Virus record (IMG/VR): IMGVR_UViG_3300020194_001210
Span: 1 to 49,653 of that record
Strand: one strand, 5' to 3'
DNA length: 49,653 nt
From: a virus
Part shown: piece by piece, positions 1-7,588 of the stretch
Layout of the letters: each line of letters starts with the position of its first letter
Position numbering within the stretch: position 1 is the stretch's first letter
Program-made: the position numbers and the translations under genes
The notes under the pieces: generated by a model
Databases searched by the model: none
Seen by the model: only the letters and a program-made list of their open reading frames with translations
What the model was told of the DNA's origin: nothing

Positions 1-876
1 TTCATCAGTCTCAACACGGTGAGACTTTTTGTTGGTTAGTGGAGAATCAGCAAGTTCACGATTGCCTTCCTCACCACCTAACTGCTTCTGGTTATCCTCA
101 GTTTTGTCGCCATCACTGTCTTGACGGTGTCCACTCGGATGTTGATCAACATCAGCATCAGATCCGTTGTTTTGATCTGTATCCATCTGCTGTTGAGTGT
201 CGGTATCATCTCCACCATCTTCGTCAGCAGATCCAAAATCCTCAGTTTGAGATTCAGCATCTTGATCTTGACCTGAAGACGGCGCTTGCGCCTCTGCGGA
301 TTGTAACTCCTCAGTTTCATTGTTATCCTCCTGCTCAGCAAACTCAAGTAAGGCTCTGCATACGTTAAGAACGTCATCCCAAGTCTCAACGTTCATAGCC
401 ATGTCTACGAACTGCTGTTCAATTGCGTTAAAAGGTACCTCAACAAGTTCGCGTAGTTTGGACTTAATGTTAAGGCGATTCATAAACGACATATCCGAAA
501 TGTCTTTGCCTGCGATCTCAAAGAAGTCGTTCTCAAACAGATGTGCGTAGCCTTGCTTAAAGGAACGGACCAACCCAGGATACTGTCTCTGGATTTTTTT
601 CTCAATACGGATATCTTCGACTATATTGATAAACGCGCGAGGGATCCCAGGAACTTCGATCTCACAATCGTGCCAACCTTCGGCTGGTGTATAAAGGGCA
701 TGACCTACTTCGTGACCGACCAACATATCAAGCAAACCTTTATTATCATACTTCCACATAGGTAAGCAAAGAATACGATTTTGGACGTCAAACGATGCCG
801 TATGGTAGTTCCCATAGCGGACGGTGATGTTCTCCTTCGCCAGCAGTTTTGCTAGGATTGACTTTGACTCGTTCAT
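1..876 (-). CDS. CobT/VWA-type metallopeptidase-like protein (3' end outside window)
   Basis: The frame opens at ATG 876 and stays open to base 1, so 292 codons are visible and the C-terminus is missing. The start follows a good ribosome site (GGAAGGAG) and an early-type promoter. Around residues 60-75 is VGHEVGHALYTPAEGW, an HExxH zinc-protease motif, followed by an invariant-looking E/D-rich helix (NIVEDIRIEKKIQRQYPG). From about residue 190 the chain becomes very acidic and rich in Q, D, E and S, with no fold visible. Similar proteins in T4-like marine phages are annotated as peptidases or CobT-like proteins, from the HExxH domain joined to an acidic linker and a VWA domain; the VWA part would lie beyond the edge. 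The substrate is unknown. The fold call is fairly secure; the function is inference. Confidence 0.75.
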   Translation of the reverse strand, partial: MNESKSILAKLLAKENITVRYGNYHTASFDVQNRILCLPMWKYDNKGLLDMLVGHEVGHALYTPAEGWHDCEIEVPGIPRAFINIVEDIRIEKKIQRQYPGLVRSFKQGYAHLFENDFFEIAGKDISDMSFMNRLNIKSKLRELVEVPFNAIEQQFVDMAMNVETWDDVLNVCRALLEFAEQEDNNETEELQSAEAQAPSSGQDQDAESQTEDFGSADEDGGDDTDTQQQMDTDQNNGSDADVDQHPSGHRQDSDGDKTEDNQKQLGGEEGNRELADSPLTNKKSHRVETDE

Positions 877-902
877 GGCTACTCCTTCCATTTGATAGTA
901 CT

Positions 903-931
903 ATTCTACCATAGTTTCGTATGGATGTAAA
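903..931 (-). promoter_or_regulatory. Early sigma70-like promoter of the metallopeptidase gene
   Basis: Read on the minus strand: TTTACA (931-926), a 17-base spacer, then TAGAAT (908-903), about 27 bases before ATG 876. Upstream of the -35 lies an AT-rich block with the palindrome AATATGCATATT, which is shared exactly with the promoter at 4624. Confidence 0.75.
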
Positions 932-955
932 TAGCTAATATGCATATTTATGAAA
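925..955 (+). repeat. 31-bp promoter-upstream repeat, copy 1
   Basis: These 31 bases are identical to the reverse complement of 4600-4630. Each copy covers a -35 box (TTTACA) and its AT-rich upstream flank with the palindrome AATATGCATATT, and each is oriented with its own promoter. It is probably a conserved upstream (UP-like) promoter element or regulator site. Confidence 0.8.
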
Positions 956-971
956 AAAAGTTCATTTTTTT

Positions 972-1154
972 TTAGCCAGAGACGTAATTTTCCTTAGGTC
1001 TGTACCAAACTTTCTGATGATATATCTTAGCCAACAGATCAACAACGCGTCGTTTATCGTCATTATTGCTTAAGTTAGACTGTAGTTCCTGCAGAGCTTT
1101 TTCTATCAAAGCTATGTCTTTTACGTCTAATCTGAACTCCGTGTTTGGTTTCAT
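972..1154 (-). CDS. Conserved small phage protein, unknown function
   Basis: A 60-residue protein that starts in a 4-base ATGA overlap with the stop of gene 46, so it is probably translationally coupled to it. The N-terminal two-thirds is predicted helical and charged; the C-terminus is HQKVWYRPKENYVSG. Small proteins with a similar QK-WYRP ending sit near gene 46 in T4-like marine phages, from memory of those genomes; no function is known to me. There are no cysteines, signal peptide or membrane segment. Its place directly behind 47-46 suggests a role in DNA recombination or replication, but that is context only. Confidence 0.75.
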   Translation of the reverse strand: MKPNTEFRLDVKDIALIEKALQELQSNLSNNDDKRRVVDLLAKIYHQKVWYRPKENYVSG

Positions 1155-2869
1155 GCCACCATCTTACTAAAGTTGTGCTCCTTGGCGAACTCAATCTTAC
1201 TACGGAATTTACCATCCAATAGATCACCCTTGTGACTGATGACGAATACGTTTGAGTCGTCCTCCAGTGTACCAAGGATCTTCATAAGGTTATCTACGCC
1301 GTCATGGTCGAGTGAGCTATCGAAGGTTTCGTCCAAAACGAGGAGGTTTGTTGATGTTGAGTTTTTCATACGTGCGATCTGTCGCCATGTAAACAACAAG
1401 GCCAAATCAATACGCTGCTTTTCACCCTCAGAGAACGATGCATAATTGAACGAATCCCTATGGCGTGACTTAATGACCTCGTTAAAGTTTTCGTCAAGGT
1501 GGAACGATACAAAGAAGTCAAGTACTTGTAAGTAGTTGTTCACCAGTTTGTTCATCACTGGTAGATACTCCTTAATGATCTTAGTCTTGATGCCAGTGTC
1601 CTTTAACATTTCAGCCGCTGCGTCGTTATAGGTTCTTTCATCGATCAAATGGAGTTTTTGTTCTGATACGCCGTCACGTTCCTCGACCAGAGTGGACAGT
1701 TCAGAGTTGGCCTTGCCTAGATCTCCGCCCTTGCCATTAAGGCTGCTGATGTCGTTTTCGATATTTCGTATCTGTCCTTGCATCCTGGAGATTGATGTAT
1801 TGTTAGAAGAAACAAGTGATGTTCTCTTCCGTACTTCCTCGGAAATTTCATTGAGCCGTTGAATATCCTGTTCCACAGAAGTTGACTCTGTAGAGACATC
1901 GTCCATTGCTTTGTGAAGCTCCGCCGCTTTGTCTTGGGCTGTTTTGAGTTTCCCTGATCTAACACTCTCACTAATATCTTGGGAACATGTGGGGCATGAG
2001 TCATTATCCTCATAAAACTTCGCGTCTTTAACGACTGTCCTAATTTGCTGTTGGAACTGAGCTTGGTATTGGAGTAACGCTTGCTTTTTGTCGTGTTGCT
2101 TTTTAAGGTTTGACTGAAGCTCGTCCTGGACCTTTTCGATGTAATCAGTGGCCTCTTTACATTGCGACTGTAACGTATCGATTTCTTTGTTGAGGTTGTC
2201 GATCTCTTTACGTTTTTCTTTAATCTGACCATCATTAATCTCCGTAATATCTCTAATGTACTTACGCTGTAGGGTTACCTTTTCCTTCATAAGCTCAAGG
2301 CGATAGTTCGTATCGTTGATCTCTTCCTTGAGTTTACCGTTTCTTTCCTTAAGGATTTGATTCATTTTACTAAACACCTGTATATCCAACAAGTCCTCGA
2401 TTACTTCACGTCGGATGTAAGCAGGTAGTTGCATAAAGGGAATGAATGAGGATGATCCTAGAACAACGATCTGGTGAAACGATTTGTGGTTTAGCTTAAG
2501 AATGTTTTGCTCAAGGAACTTTTGGTAGTCACGAGCCATGGAGGCCTGATTGATCATATTGTCGTTTTGCCATATCTCAAACTTATTTGGCTTGATACCA
2601 CGAACAACCTTAAACGAATGCGGTCCAATGTCAAACTCAACCTCAACGACGGTACCCTTACCATTAATAGTATTGACCATCTGCAGTTTATTAATATCGC
2701 GGTGAGCCTTACCGAATAAACCAAACGACAATGCGTCAAGCAGTGTTGATTTACCTGAGCCGTTTTGACCGACGATTAGTGTTGATGGCGATCTATCGAG
2801 TTGTACCTCAAGGAACGTGTCACCGGTTGATAGGAAGTTCTTCCATCTTACATTACGAAACTTAATCAT
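1151..2869 (-). CDS. 46: gp46, SbcC/Rad50-like recombination endonuclease subunit
   Basis: An ATPase subunit of the gp46-gp47 nuclease, which resects DNA ends for recombination-dependent replication and host DNA breakdown. The protein has 572 residues (T4 gp46 has 560). Walker A is GQNGSGKS at 34-41. Long coiled coils flank a zinc hook, CPTC, at 292-295. The ABC signature SFSEGEKQR lies at 478-486, Walker B LLVLDET at 509-515 and the switch histidine in VISHK near 546. All catalytic elements are present, so it should be active. Its ATG overlaps the stop of gene 47 (ATGA), the usual coupling for this pair. The ribosome site GGAG lies inside the end of 47. Confidence 0.97.
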   Translation of the reverse strand: MIKFRNVRWKNFLSTGDTFLEVQLDRSPSTLIVGQNGSGKSTLLDALSFGLFGKAHRDINKLQMVNTINGKGTVVEVEFDIGPHSFKVVRGIKPNKFEIWQNDNMINQASMARDYQKFLEQNILKLNHKSFHQIVVLGSSSFIPFMQLPAYIRREVIEDLLDIQVFSKMNQILKERNGKLKEEINDTNYRLELMKEKVTLQRKYIRDITEINDGQIKEKRKEIDNLNKEIDTLQSQCKEATDYIEKVQDELQSNLKKQHDKKQALLQYQAQFQQQIRTVVKDAKFYEDNDSCPTCSQDISESVRSGKLKTAQDKAAELHKAMDDVSTESTSVEQDIQRLNEISEEVRKRTSLVSSNNTSISRMQGQIRNIENDISSLNGKGGDLGKANSELSTLVEERDGVSEQKLHLIDERTYNDAAAEMLKDTGIKTKIIKEYLPVMNKLVNNYLQVLDFFVSFHLDENFNEVIKSRHRDSFNYASFSEGEKQRIDLALLFTWRQIARMKNSTSTNLLVLDETFDSSLDHDGVDNLMKILGTLEDDSNVFVISHKGDLLDGKFRSKIEFAKEHNFSKMVA

Positions 2870-3927
2870 AGGATCTCCATATTCTGTGCTTCGACGTATA
2901 ACCCTCGCATCAGACCCTTCATCTTTTCTTTATCAAGTTCGGTATCAACCGACTCGACGTATGTGTCAAGCAACTCTGTGGTATCCTCAACGGATATCTC
3001 ATCGTCGTTAACATTTGAGCCAAGGAACTCATCAAACGTTTCTGCGATCTTTAACTCATAGGTATCCACCTGATGTATACGATCAATGAAACGATCAAAC
3101 AAGAACGGATCCGACTTATTAGCAACGACTACCTTTACGAACTTATTCTTAAGTTTATCAACATCAAAGTTGGTATAGTCGTTAACCTTATCGTCATAAA
3201 CGACCTTCTCAAAGATAGAGATAGGATTGCGAACTGGAGTTAGTTCCCTCGTTTCTGTATCGATCACGTGAAAGTATTTTGGATCGCCGGCGTCAGCCCA
3301 GGTAAACTCCATCTGAGACCCTAGGTAATGAACATTGCCCTGTTGCGATTTTGTATGGAAGTGGCCTGTCATAACACACTCGAATCTCTTAAAGACTTCG
3401 GCCGACATGCCGTGCGTGTTTTGTACTCCGCGCATCATTTCGAAACCAGTCAGTTCGAGGTGGGCGCCAACCCATGAGGCATTACACTTACCTAAGAACT
3501 TCATCGTTTCTTCGTAGTTCTCGTTATTGATCCATGGTACCAGTGCTATCTTTAGACCATCATAGTCTAAGACCTTTGGCTTCATAACGATGTTTACGTT
3601 TGATGTAAAGTATCCAAGTAGTTCCTTAAGGGAACACAGATAGTTAGTGTTCTTATAGTATACGTCGTGGTTGCCCGGAATGATATCCATGCTAATACCA
3701 TCGTCACGCATACGTTCAAGAAACGATTTACGATTTTGATTTAATGCCTTAAAGTTGACGTACTTACGATGGTCGTAATAGTCACCAAGATGAAGTATCT
3801 GCGTAATGCCGTGTTCCTTTAGATAAGGAAAGAATACTTCGTTATAGAATCTGTCTTGGTAATTAAGGAAGATGTCTGAGCTATTTCTGACACCACAGTG
3901 GGTATCATTCAAGACTGCGATTTTCAT
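2866..3927 (-). CDS. 47: gp47, SbcD/Mre11-like recombination endonuclease subunit
   Basis: The metallophosphoesterase nuclease subunit that pairs with gp46. It has 353 residues (T4: 339). Metal-binding motifs are in order: LNDTHCG (D8, H10), HLGDYYD, PGNHD and, further on, GHFHT with the last histidines. The C-terminal part is acidic and likely forms the gp46-binding cap. The start ATG 3927 lies four bases after the gene 55 stop and uses a GGGAT ribosome site inside gene 55, so 55, 47 and 46 probably form one transcript from the early promoter at 4551. Confidence 0.97.
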   Translation of the reverse strand: MKIAVLNDTHCGVRNSSDIFLNYQDRFYNEVFFPYLKEHGITQILHLGDYYDHRKYVNFKALNQNRKSFLERMRDDGISMDIIPGNHDVYYKNTNYLCSLKELLGYFTSNVNIVMKPKVLDYDGLKIALVPWINNENYEETMKFLGKCNASWVGAHLELTGFEMMRGVQNTHGMSAEVFKRFECVMTGHFHTKSQQGNVHYLGSQMEFTWADAGDPKYFHVIDTETRELTPVRNPISIFEKVVYDDKVNDYTNFDVDKLKNKFVKVVVANKSDPFLFDRFIDRIHQVDTYELKIAETFDEFLGSNVNDDEISVEDTTELLDTYVESVDTELDKEKMKGLMRGLYVEAQNMEIL

Positions 3928-3930
3928 ATG

Positions 3931-4515
3931 TTATCCCATAAACAATTCAACGCCTGAACGTTTTTTAGTTTTTTGCTTTTTCTTTTCTTTTGTTGCGAAT
4001 TCTTTGATCTGTGTATCATGGTCGCGTACCTTATCAATACGGTCCTTGAGTTGATCAACGAATGCACGACTAACCGATTGGTCAACCATACCGCCTTCAT
4101 CGTATTGAATAAAGTCGTCAATACCTGCTTTCTCAATGAATCTGAACTTGATGTCCTGCTGACGTTTTTCCTTGGCCAACCTACGAAGAAATGCATAGTA
4201 GCAAATCTGTGTAAAGTAAGCAAAGGCGTTAGGGTTACCAGTTCGAGTCGCTGTTTCAATGTTGTAGTTGGTCACTGCTTTGAGACAGTTCTCAACTGCG
4301 TCCATCACCATCTCTTCGCGGTAGGTATAGCGAATAAAGTTGGACTTGTGGGATAAACCCTCAGCGATCTTAAGAAAACACTCTGCGATATAGTCAGGAA
4401 CGATAGGTAGCTTTTCGTTCTTTTCCTCGGCCTCTCTCACGAGTTTAACGTAATCAACGACAGCCAGAGAGAACTGCTTGTTGTTGACGTAGTGTGGTTT
4501 TTGCTTAGGTTTCAT
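3931..4515 (-). CDS. 55: gp55, sigma factor for late transcription
   Basis: A small sigma70-family factor which, in T4, directs host RNA polymerase to TATAAATA late promoters together with gp33 and the sliding clamp gp45. From ATG 4515 it has 194 residues (T4: 185). The region-2-like core is recognisable: ENCLKAVTNYNIETA, then NAFAYFTQICYYAFLRRLAK, as in gp55 and host sigma region 2. The C-terminus is basic (KKKQKTKKRSG). A TTG 12 bases upstream extends the frame, but GAGGAG lies between the two and is spaced correctly for ATG 4515, so I chose ATG. It is driven by an early promoter, as expected for a factor needed before late genes. No gp33 or gp45 is seen here. Confidence 0.95.
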   Translation of the reverse strand: MKPKQKPHYVNNKQFSLAVVDYVKLVREAEEKNEKLPIVPDYIAECFLKIAEGLSHKSNFIRYTYREEMVMDAVENCLKAVTNYNIETATRTGNPNAFAYFTQICYYAFLRRLAKEKRQQDIKFRFIEKAGIDDFIQYDEGGMVDQSVSRAFVDQLKDRIDKVRDHDTQIKEFATKEKKKQKTKKRSGVELFMG

Positions 4516-4550
4516 AATACTCCTCAATCACTACGATATCATATTGTACT

Positions 4551-4579
4551 ATTATACTATAGTTTAGGTTGAATGTAAA
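4551..4579 (-). promoter_or_regulatory. Early sigma70-like promoter of gene 55
   Basis: Minus strand: TTTACA (4579-4574), a 17-base spacer, TATAAT (4556-4551). The leader to ATG 4515 is about 30 bases. The box is embedded in CTATTTACAT, the same -35 context as the other three early promoters in the window. It diverges from the plus-strand promoter at 4624. Confidence 0.8.
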
Positions 4580-4599
4580 TAGTTAATTAATAAAAATAA

Positions 4600-4630
4600 T
4601 TTCATAAATATGCATATTAGCTATTTACAT
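4600..4630 (-). repeat. 31-bp promoter-upstream repeat, copy 2 (inverted relative to copy 1)
   Basis: Exact reverse complement of 925-955. Here it forms the upstream flank and -35 box of a plus-strand promoter, whereas copy 1 serves a minus-strand promoter, so element and promoter have moved or been conserved as one unit. Confidence 0.8.
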
Positions 4631-4652
4631 ATCTAGGAAACTGTGTTATAAT
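4624..4652 (+). promoter_or_regulatory. Plus-strand early promoter A, pointing into the uvsW operon end
   Basis: TTTACA (4624-4629), a 17-base spacer, TATAAT (4647-4652): a near-consensus sigma70 promoter on the plus strand, with the conserved 31-bp upstream element. No plus-strand gene follows; transcription would run antisense into the 129-aa gene, uvsW and uvsY. Confidence 0.75.
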
Positions 4653-4690
4653 TAATTGTACCGCCGGGAGCAGGGGATATACTATATTAA
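4653..4690 (+). ncRNA. Candidate leader or small RNA behind promoter A
   Basis: The sequence after the -10 reads GTACCGCCGGGAGCAGGGG then ATATACTA. It aligns with the sequence behind promoter B (26228-26265), sharing the -10 to +6 region, a CCGC start, a G-run and GGGGATATACTA. The longest plus frame here is only 7 codons (ATG 4691). The 3' end is undefined and no U-run terminator is visible. It could be a short or antisense RNA, or a promoter and leader left after gene loss. Confidence 0.35.
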
Positions 4691-5076
4691 TGGAGCTTAG
4701 TTTTACTAGAGTTTAGTTCCATCATAGCCTCAAGCATGTCTAGTTCCTCAGGCGAATCATTATACGAAGGATCTTCTAGTTCTTCAGGATAATCCTTCTG
4801 TTCCAAACACATCCTTACGTATCTTTCCTTAACATCATTGTCACACTCGACGTGTGATACGATATGCATGGGGTTTAGCGCAACGATGTCAGTTTTAGAT
4901 AGTGGTTGCCACTTAGTGAAAACAAATCCTTGAGTCCGCTCCTTCATCATCGTGTGTAGTTCCATAGGGGACTCAAGAATAATCATAGTATTCTCATTAC
5001 CCTTAACCAAAGAAATCAGCTCCTCCCCCGAGGACAACTTGAAATGGCGAATGTTGACGTCGTCTAGCTCATTCAT
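4687..5076 (-). CDS. Conserved T4-like phage protein, possibly Sm-like fold
   Basis: A 129-residue protein with its ATG in a 4-base overlap with the uvsW stop. The first half reads as a compact beta protein (RHFKLSSGEELISLVKGN, then IILESPMEL, then KWQPLSKTDIVALNP), a pattern reminiscent of small Sm-like phage proteins. The last 40 residues are acidic with a probable helix (SPEELDMLEAMMELN). I do not recognise a function. It ends the uvsY-uvsW operon, and the plus-strand early promoter A faces its 3' end only a few bases beyond the stop. Confidence 0.75.
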   Translation of the reverse strand: MNELDDVNIRHFKLSSGEELISLVKGNENTMIILESPMELHTMMKERTQGFVFTKWQPLSKTDIVALNPMHIVSHVECDNDVKERYVRMCLEQKDYPEELEDPSYNDSPEELDMLEAMMELNSSKTKLH

Positions 5077-6572
5077 ATGTTAACCTCATAAATCTTGTAG
5101 TTAAATTTTTCTTTAGTATATATCTTTATTCTCTCAGCCGCATGATTGAGCGTGTAATTTTTGTTCTTTTTCCAGTGGAGATCATCGGCGATGTCAAACA
5201 GGATTGTATCTCGTCCATCTTCTGATTTCCGTAATCCTCGTCCGATTGACTGTAAGACTCTGATCTGCGATTTAGACGGAGAAGCAAATATGATATTATG
5301 CAGGTTCCGTATATTAATACCAGTAGAGAAAGTACCAAGACTAGCGACAATGATAGCATTTTTTTCGTTCTCCGTAATCGATCTTATTTGCTCTCGAGTA
5401 TCGACATCAGTTGAACCAGACACGAAAAATATTTTTCTTCTACGGTGAGCTCGGTCATTGATCATATCATATAATGGTTTACCGTGCTTTTCTACATACT
5501 GAAAAAGTACTAGGGTATTTCCTTCTTGGTCCAGTGCTAAGTTACTAATAAACAAATTGCGAGGTTGGTGTGTAACGATAAAGTCGAGTTCTTCTTGATA
5601 TTTAATTTTATTTATACGTTTACATAATTCGTCAGAATACTTAAGTAAAAGTACGTTGATAGTTAGGTCAGCCAGCGAACCCTTATCCATCAGATCCTTA
5701 GTGGTAGTGACATAATATGCTGGTCCAAACAATCCCTCCAAGACAAGTTTATGGGTCTGCGTCCCATCAAGAGTACCAGTGGTACCAAAACGATACTCAG
5801 CATCACGCAGCTTAGTAAGTATAGAGGTAAGAGACTTCGCCTTAAAATTATGCGCCTCGTCGCCGAACACCGCGCCAAACTGTTCGAACCAAGTCCCAGG
5901 AAGTTTATATATCGATTGCCAAGTTGAGATAACCACCCTTTCGTTTTCGGCGAACTTAGGTCTGCCAGCGTATATCCTGTGACAACTAGACTCAGTGTCG
6001 AAACCATCATCGTATGCAGAGTAGTCAGCGAAGTCAGAATACATTTGTTGAACCAACGAGGTTGTCGGTACAATAATAAGGACCCTCTTATCGTGATTTG
6101 CAAGGTACCATCGAAGTAGACTGTATATGATGAGTGACTTTCCCGATGCCGTAGGTGAAACAAGTAAGGCAGACTTCCGACTGAGACCGTGCCTAATCGC
6201 TTCAAGCTGATAATCCCTAGGCTCAATTGCTTGTCCTTTCGATGATATAGTTAGGTCATTCATGAACGACATATCAACGTCAGTCTCTGCTCCAGGGTAA
6301 CCATACACAAGATCTTCTTGCAGCTCAATAGTATGGCCACGTTCTAAACTAGCAAACTCGTTAAGATACGCAAACAATCCAGCATACAGCTCTTTGGTCT
6401 GAGAGTTGTATAACCTAATACGACCGTCCCACATTTTGTTTTTGTACGCAGGCATAAACTTATACCCAGGAACAAAGAAGGTGAAGAAATCAGTCAGCTC
6501 GTTCAAAGCCGACGGTTCTCCATCAACGGTTATATACGCGTGATTCTTTTTCTTAACAGTCAGTACTGACAT
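5073..6572 (-). CDS. uvsW: UvsW, recombination DNA/RNA helicase
   Basis: A superfamily 2 helicase that, in T4, unwinds R-loops and stalled forks and drives branch migration, shifting replication to the recombination-dependent mode. It has 499 residues (T4: 502). The N-terminal domain includes FFTFFVPGYKFMPAY and MWDGRIRLYN, as in T4 UvsW. Walker A TASGKS lies at 141-146, DEAH at 238-241 and motif VI QSIGRGLRK at 441-449. A GTG at 6599 would add nine residues. ATG 6572 is preferred because it overlaps the uvsY stop as TAATG and matches the T4 N-terminus. It is coupled to uvsY and probably transcribed from the late promoter at 7059. Confidence 0.96.
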   Translation of the reverse strand: MSVLTVKKKNHAYITVDGEPSALNELTDFFTFFVPGYKFMPAYKNKMWDGRIRLYNSQTKELYAGLFAYLNEFASLERGHTIELQEDLVYGYPGAETDVDMSFMNDLTISSKGQAIEPRDYQLEAIRHGLSRKSALLVSPTASGKSLIIYSLLRWYLANHDKRVLIIVPTTSLVQQMYSDFADYSAYDDGFDTESSCHRIYAGRPKFAENERVVISTWQSIYKLPGTWFEQFGAVFGDEAHNFKAKSLTSILTKLRDAEYRFGTTGTLDGTQTHKLVLEGLFGPAYYVTTTKDLMDKGSLADLTINVLLLKYSDELCKRINKIKYQEELDFIVTHQPRNLFISNLALDQEGNTLVLFQYVEKHGKPLYDMINDRAHRRRKIFFVSGSTDVDTREQIRSITENEKNAIIVASLGTFSTGINIRNLHNIIFASPSKSQIRVLQSIGRGLRKSEDGRDTILFDIADDLHWKKNKNYTLNHAAERIKIYTKEKFNYKIYEVNI

Positions 6573-7018
6573 TACATGCCCGATGTAAACTGGCGCCACT
6601 TAATCATATTACCAATATTTTGATGCCGCCACTTGATGTTTTCCATGATCTCAGAAAGGGTATCAACCAGTGTTTGGAGATACTCAATGTGAGCGTTAGC
6701 TTCTTGAATGTGTTGGTCTGAATCATAAAAATGATCCATGTCGCCTTTTAATACCTTAAGACCATTCAATGGATCGTACCCCCAACCTAGTTTATCCATC
6801 TCTGCCTTCGACATTTTGCCATTGTACCACAGCCATTTGTTCTTAAGCAGCACTTTGAACTCCATCTCCTTCTTACGAAGCTGAAGCTTTGTTACTGATA
6901 GTAGTTCTAAATATTTGGAGTGTAGTTTTGCAGACTGCTGACTAGCAGTGTCTAGGTTTAACTCATCGATAGGAGAGTCGTTCTTCCACATCTCAAGGAC
7001 TTTGTCAATCGTGATCAT
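6572..7018 (-). CDS. uvsY: UvsY, recombination mediator protein
   Basis: UvsY loads the UvsX recombinase onto gp32-coated single-stranded DNA. From ATG 7018 the protein has 148 residues (T4: 137). It is mostly helical and charged, with the UvsY-like central region KLHSKYLELLSVTKLQLRKK and C-terminal KWRHQNIGNMIKWRQF. The identification rests on this pattern plus its place just before uvsW. An ATG at 7045 adds nine residues (MLGYALRYI) but has no ribosome site; GAGGT precedes ATG 7018 at correct spacing. A TATAAATA late promoter lies 40 bases upstream. Confidence 0.9.
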   Translation of the reverse strand: MITIDKVLEMWKNDSPIDELNLDTASQQSAKLHSKYLELLSVTKLQLRKKEMEFKVLLKNKWLWYNGKMSKAEMDKLGWGYDPLNGLKVLKGDMDHFYDSDQHIQEANAHIEYLQTLVDTLSEIMENIKWRHQNIGNMIKWRQFTSGM

Positions 7019-7058
7019 AATATACCTCAAAGCGTATCCCAACATTAGGATACAAAAT

Positions 7059-7066
7059 TATTTATA
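7059..7066 (-). promoter_or_regulatory. Late promoter TATAAATA for uvsY-uvsW
   Basis: Exact T4 late octamer on the minus strand, overlapping the stop codon of the gp3-like gene and about 40 bases before the uvsY ATG. Confidence 0.75.
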
Positions 7067-7577
7067 CGAGCTTAAAGTAGGAGTAGTTAAACGTTACGTT
7101 GCCTACTAGGTACTCAACATCGGTTGAGCTAGCATCAAATGGTAGAGACGATAGGTTCGTTGGATACGCGTCAGTGAACTTAATCTCACGTGATACGTTG
7201 TTGTGAGAGTTCAAAATCATTAAAGACATGTCTCGTTGTTTACGAACACCAGTATCGTCCTCGACCACAAGACCCATCATCCAATCGTGAATTTCTTTAT
7301 AGTTAACCAGATCCTCGTCGATCAAAAAGGTCATTTCAAATTGACCATACTCGACCTTATCTGGCATTGAGGTAATGTTTCTTTGTGGTGTATTTAACGG
7401 TGCACCAGTAACCGACAAGTCAGGAAGCGCAACGGTTTGTACCGTAAACTGAGCGTTCTTATACTTTTGGTTATCGATCAACAACCTAAATCCGGAAGGA
7501 CTTACGAATGTTGGGTTAGCGATTACTTGGCTCGTCTCTGCGCCCTCGCTAAAATCGACGTTAAGCTGATATGCCAT
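7062..7577 (-). CDS. 3: Tail-tube-fold protein, probably gp3 (tail completion/sheath stabiliser)
   Basis: A 171-residue structural protein. The middle section, TVQTVALPDLSVTGAP followed by QFEMTFLIDEDLVNYKEIHD, has the tail-tube-family pattern also seen in T4 gp54 and gp19 (hydrophobic strand, then a helix with xxNYxxxxDW). In T4-like marine phages the gene between 23 and uvsY is called gp3, which caps the tail tube and stabilises the sheath; T4 gp3 is of similar length (176). The fold is supported by sequence; the specific gp3 name rests on position. The real tail tube, gp19, is at 13132. It has its own late promoter at 7678 and a 100-base leader. Confidence 0.7.
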   Translation of the reverse strand: MAYQLNVDFSEGAETSQVIANPTFVSPSGFRLLIDNQKYKNAQFTVQTVALPDLSVTGAPLNTPQRNITSMPDKVEYGQFEMTFLIDEDLVNYKEIHDWMMGLVVEDDTGVRKQRDMSLMILNSHNNVSREIKFTDAYPTNLSSLPFDASSTDVEYLVGNVTFNYSYFKLV

Positions 7578-7588
7578 TTGCTAAACCT

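Noticed and set aside
956-974. A-run and T-run around TGAAC after the 60-aa gene, considered as a terminator
   Set aside because: The possible stem is only A-T pairs with no GC core, and it overlaps the early promoter's upstream region.
1717-2235. 172-codon minus-strand frame inside gene 46
   Set aside because: An alternative frame of the coiled-coil region of gp46; low-complexity S, K, T and R content.
5609-5616. TATAAATA on the minus strand inside uvsW
   Set aside because: It lies in coding sequence (lysine/isoleucine codons) far from a downstream start; most likely chance in AT-rich codons.
7019-7045. Upstream ATG extending UvsY by nine residues
   Set aside because: No ribosome site there, and GAGGT is correctly spaced for ATG 7018.
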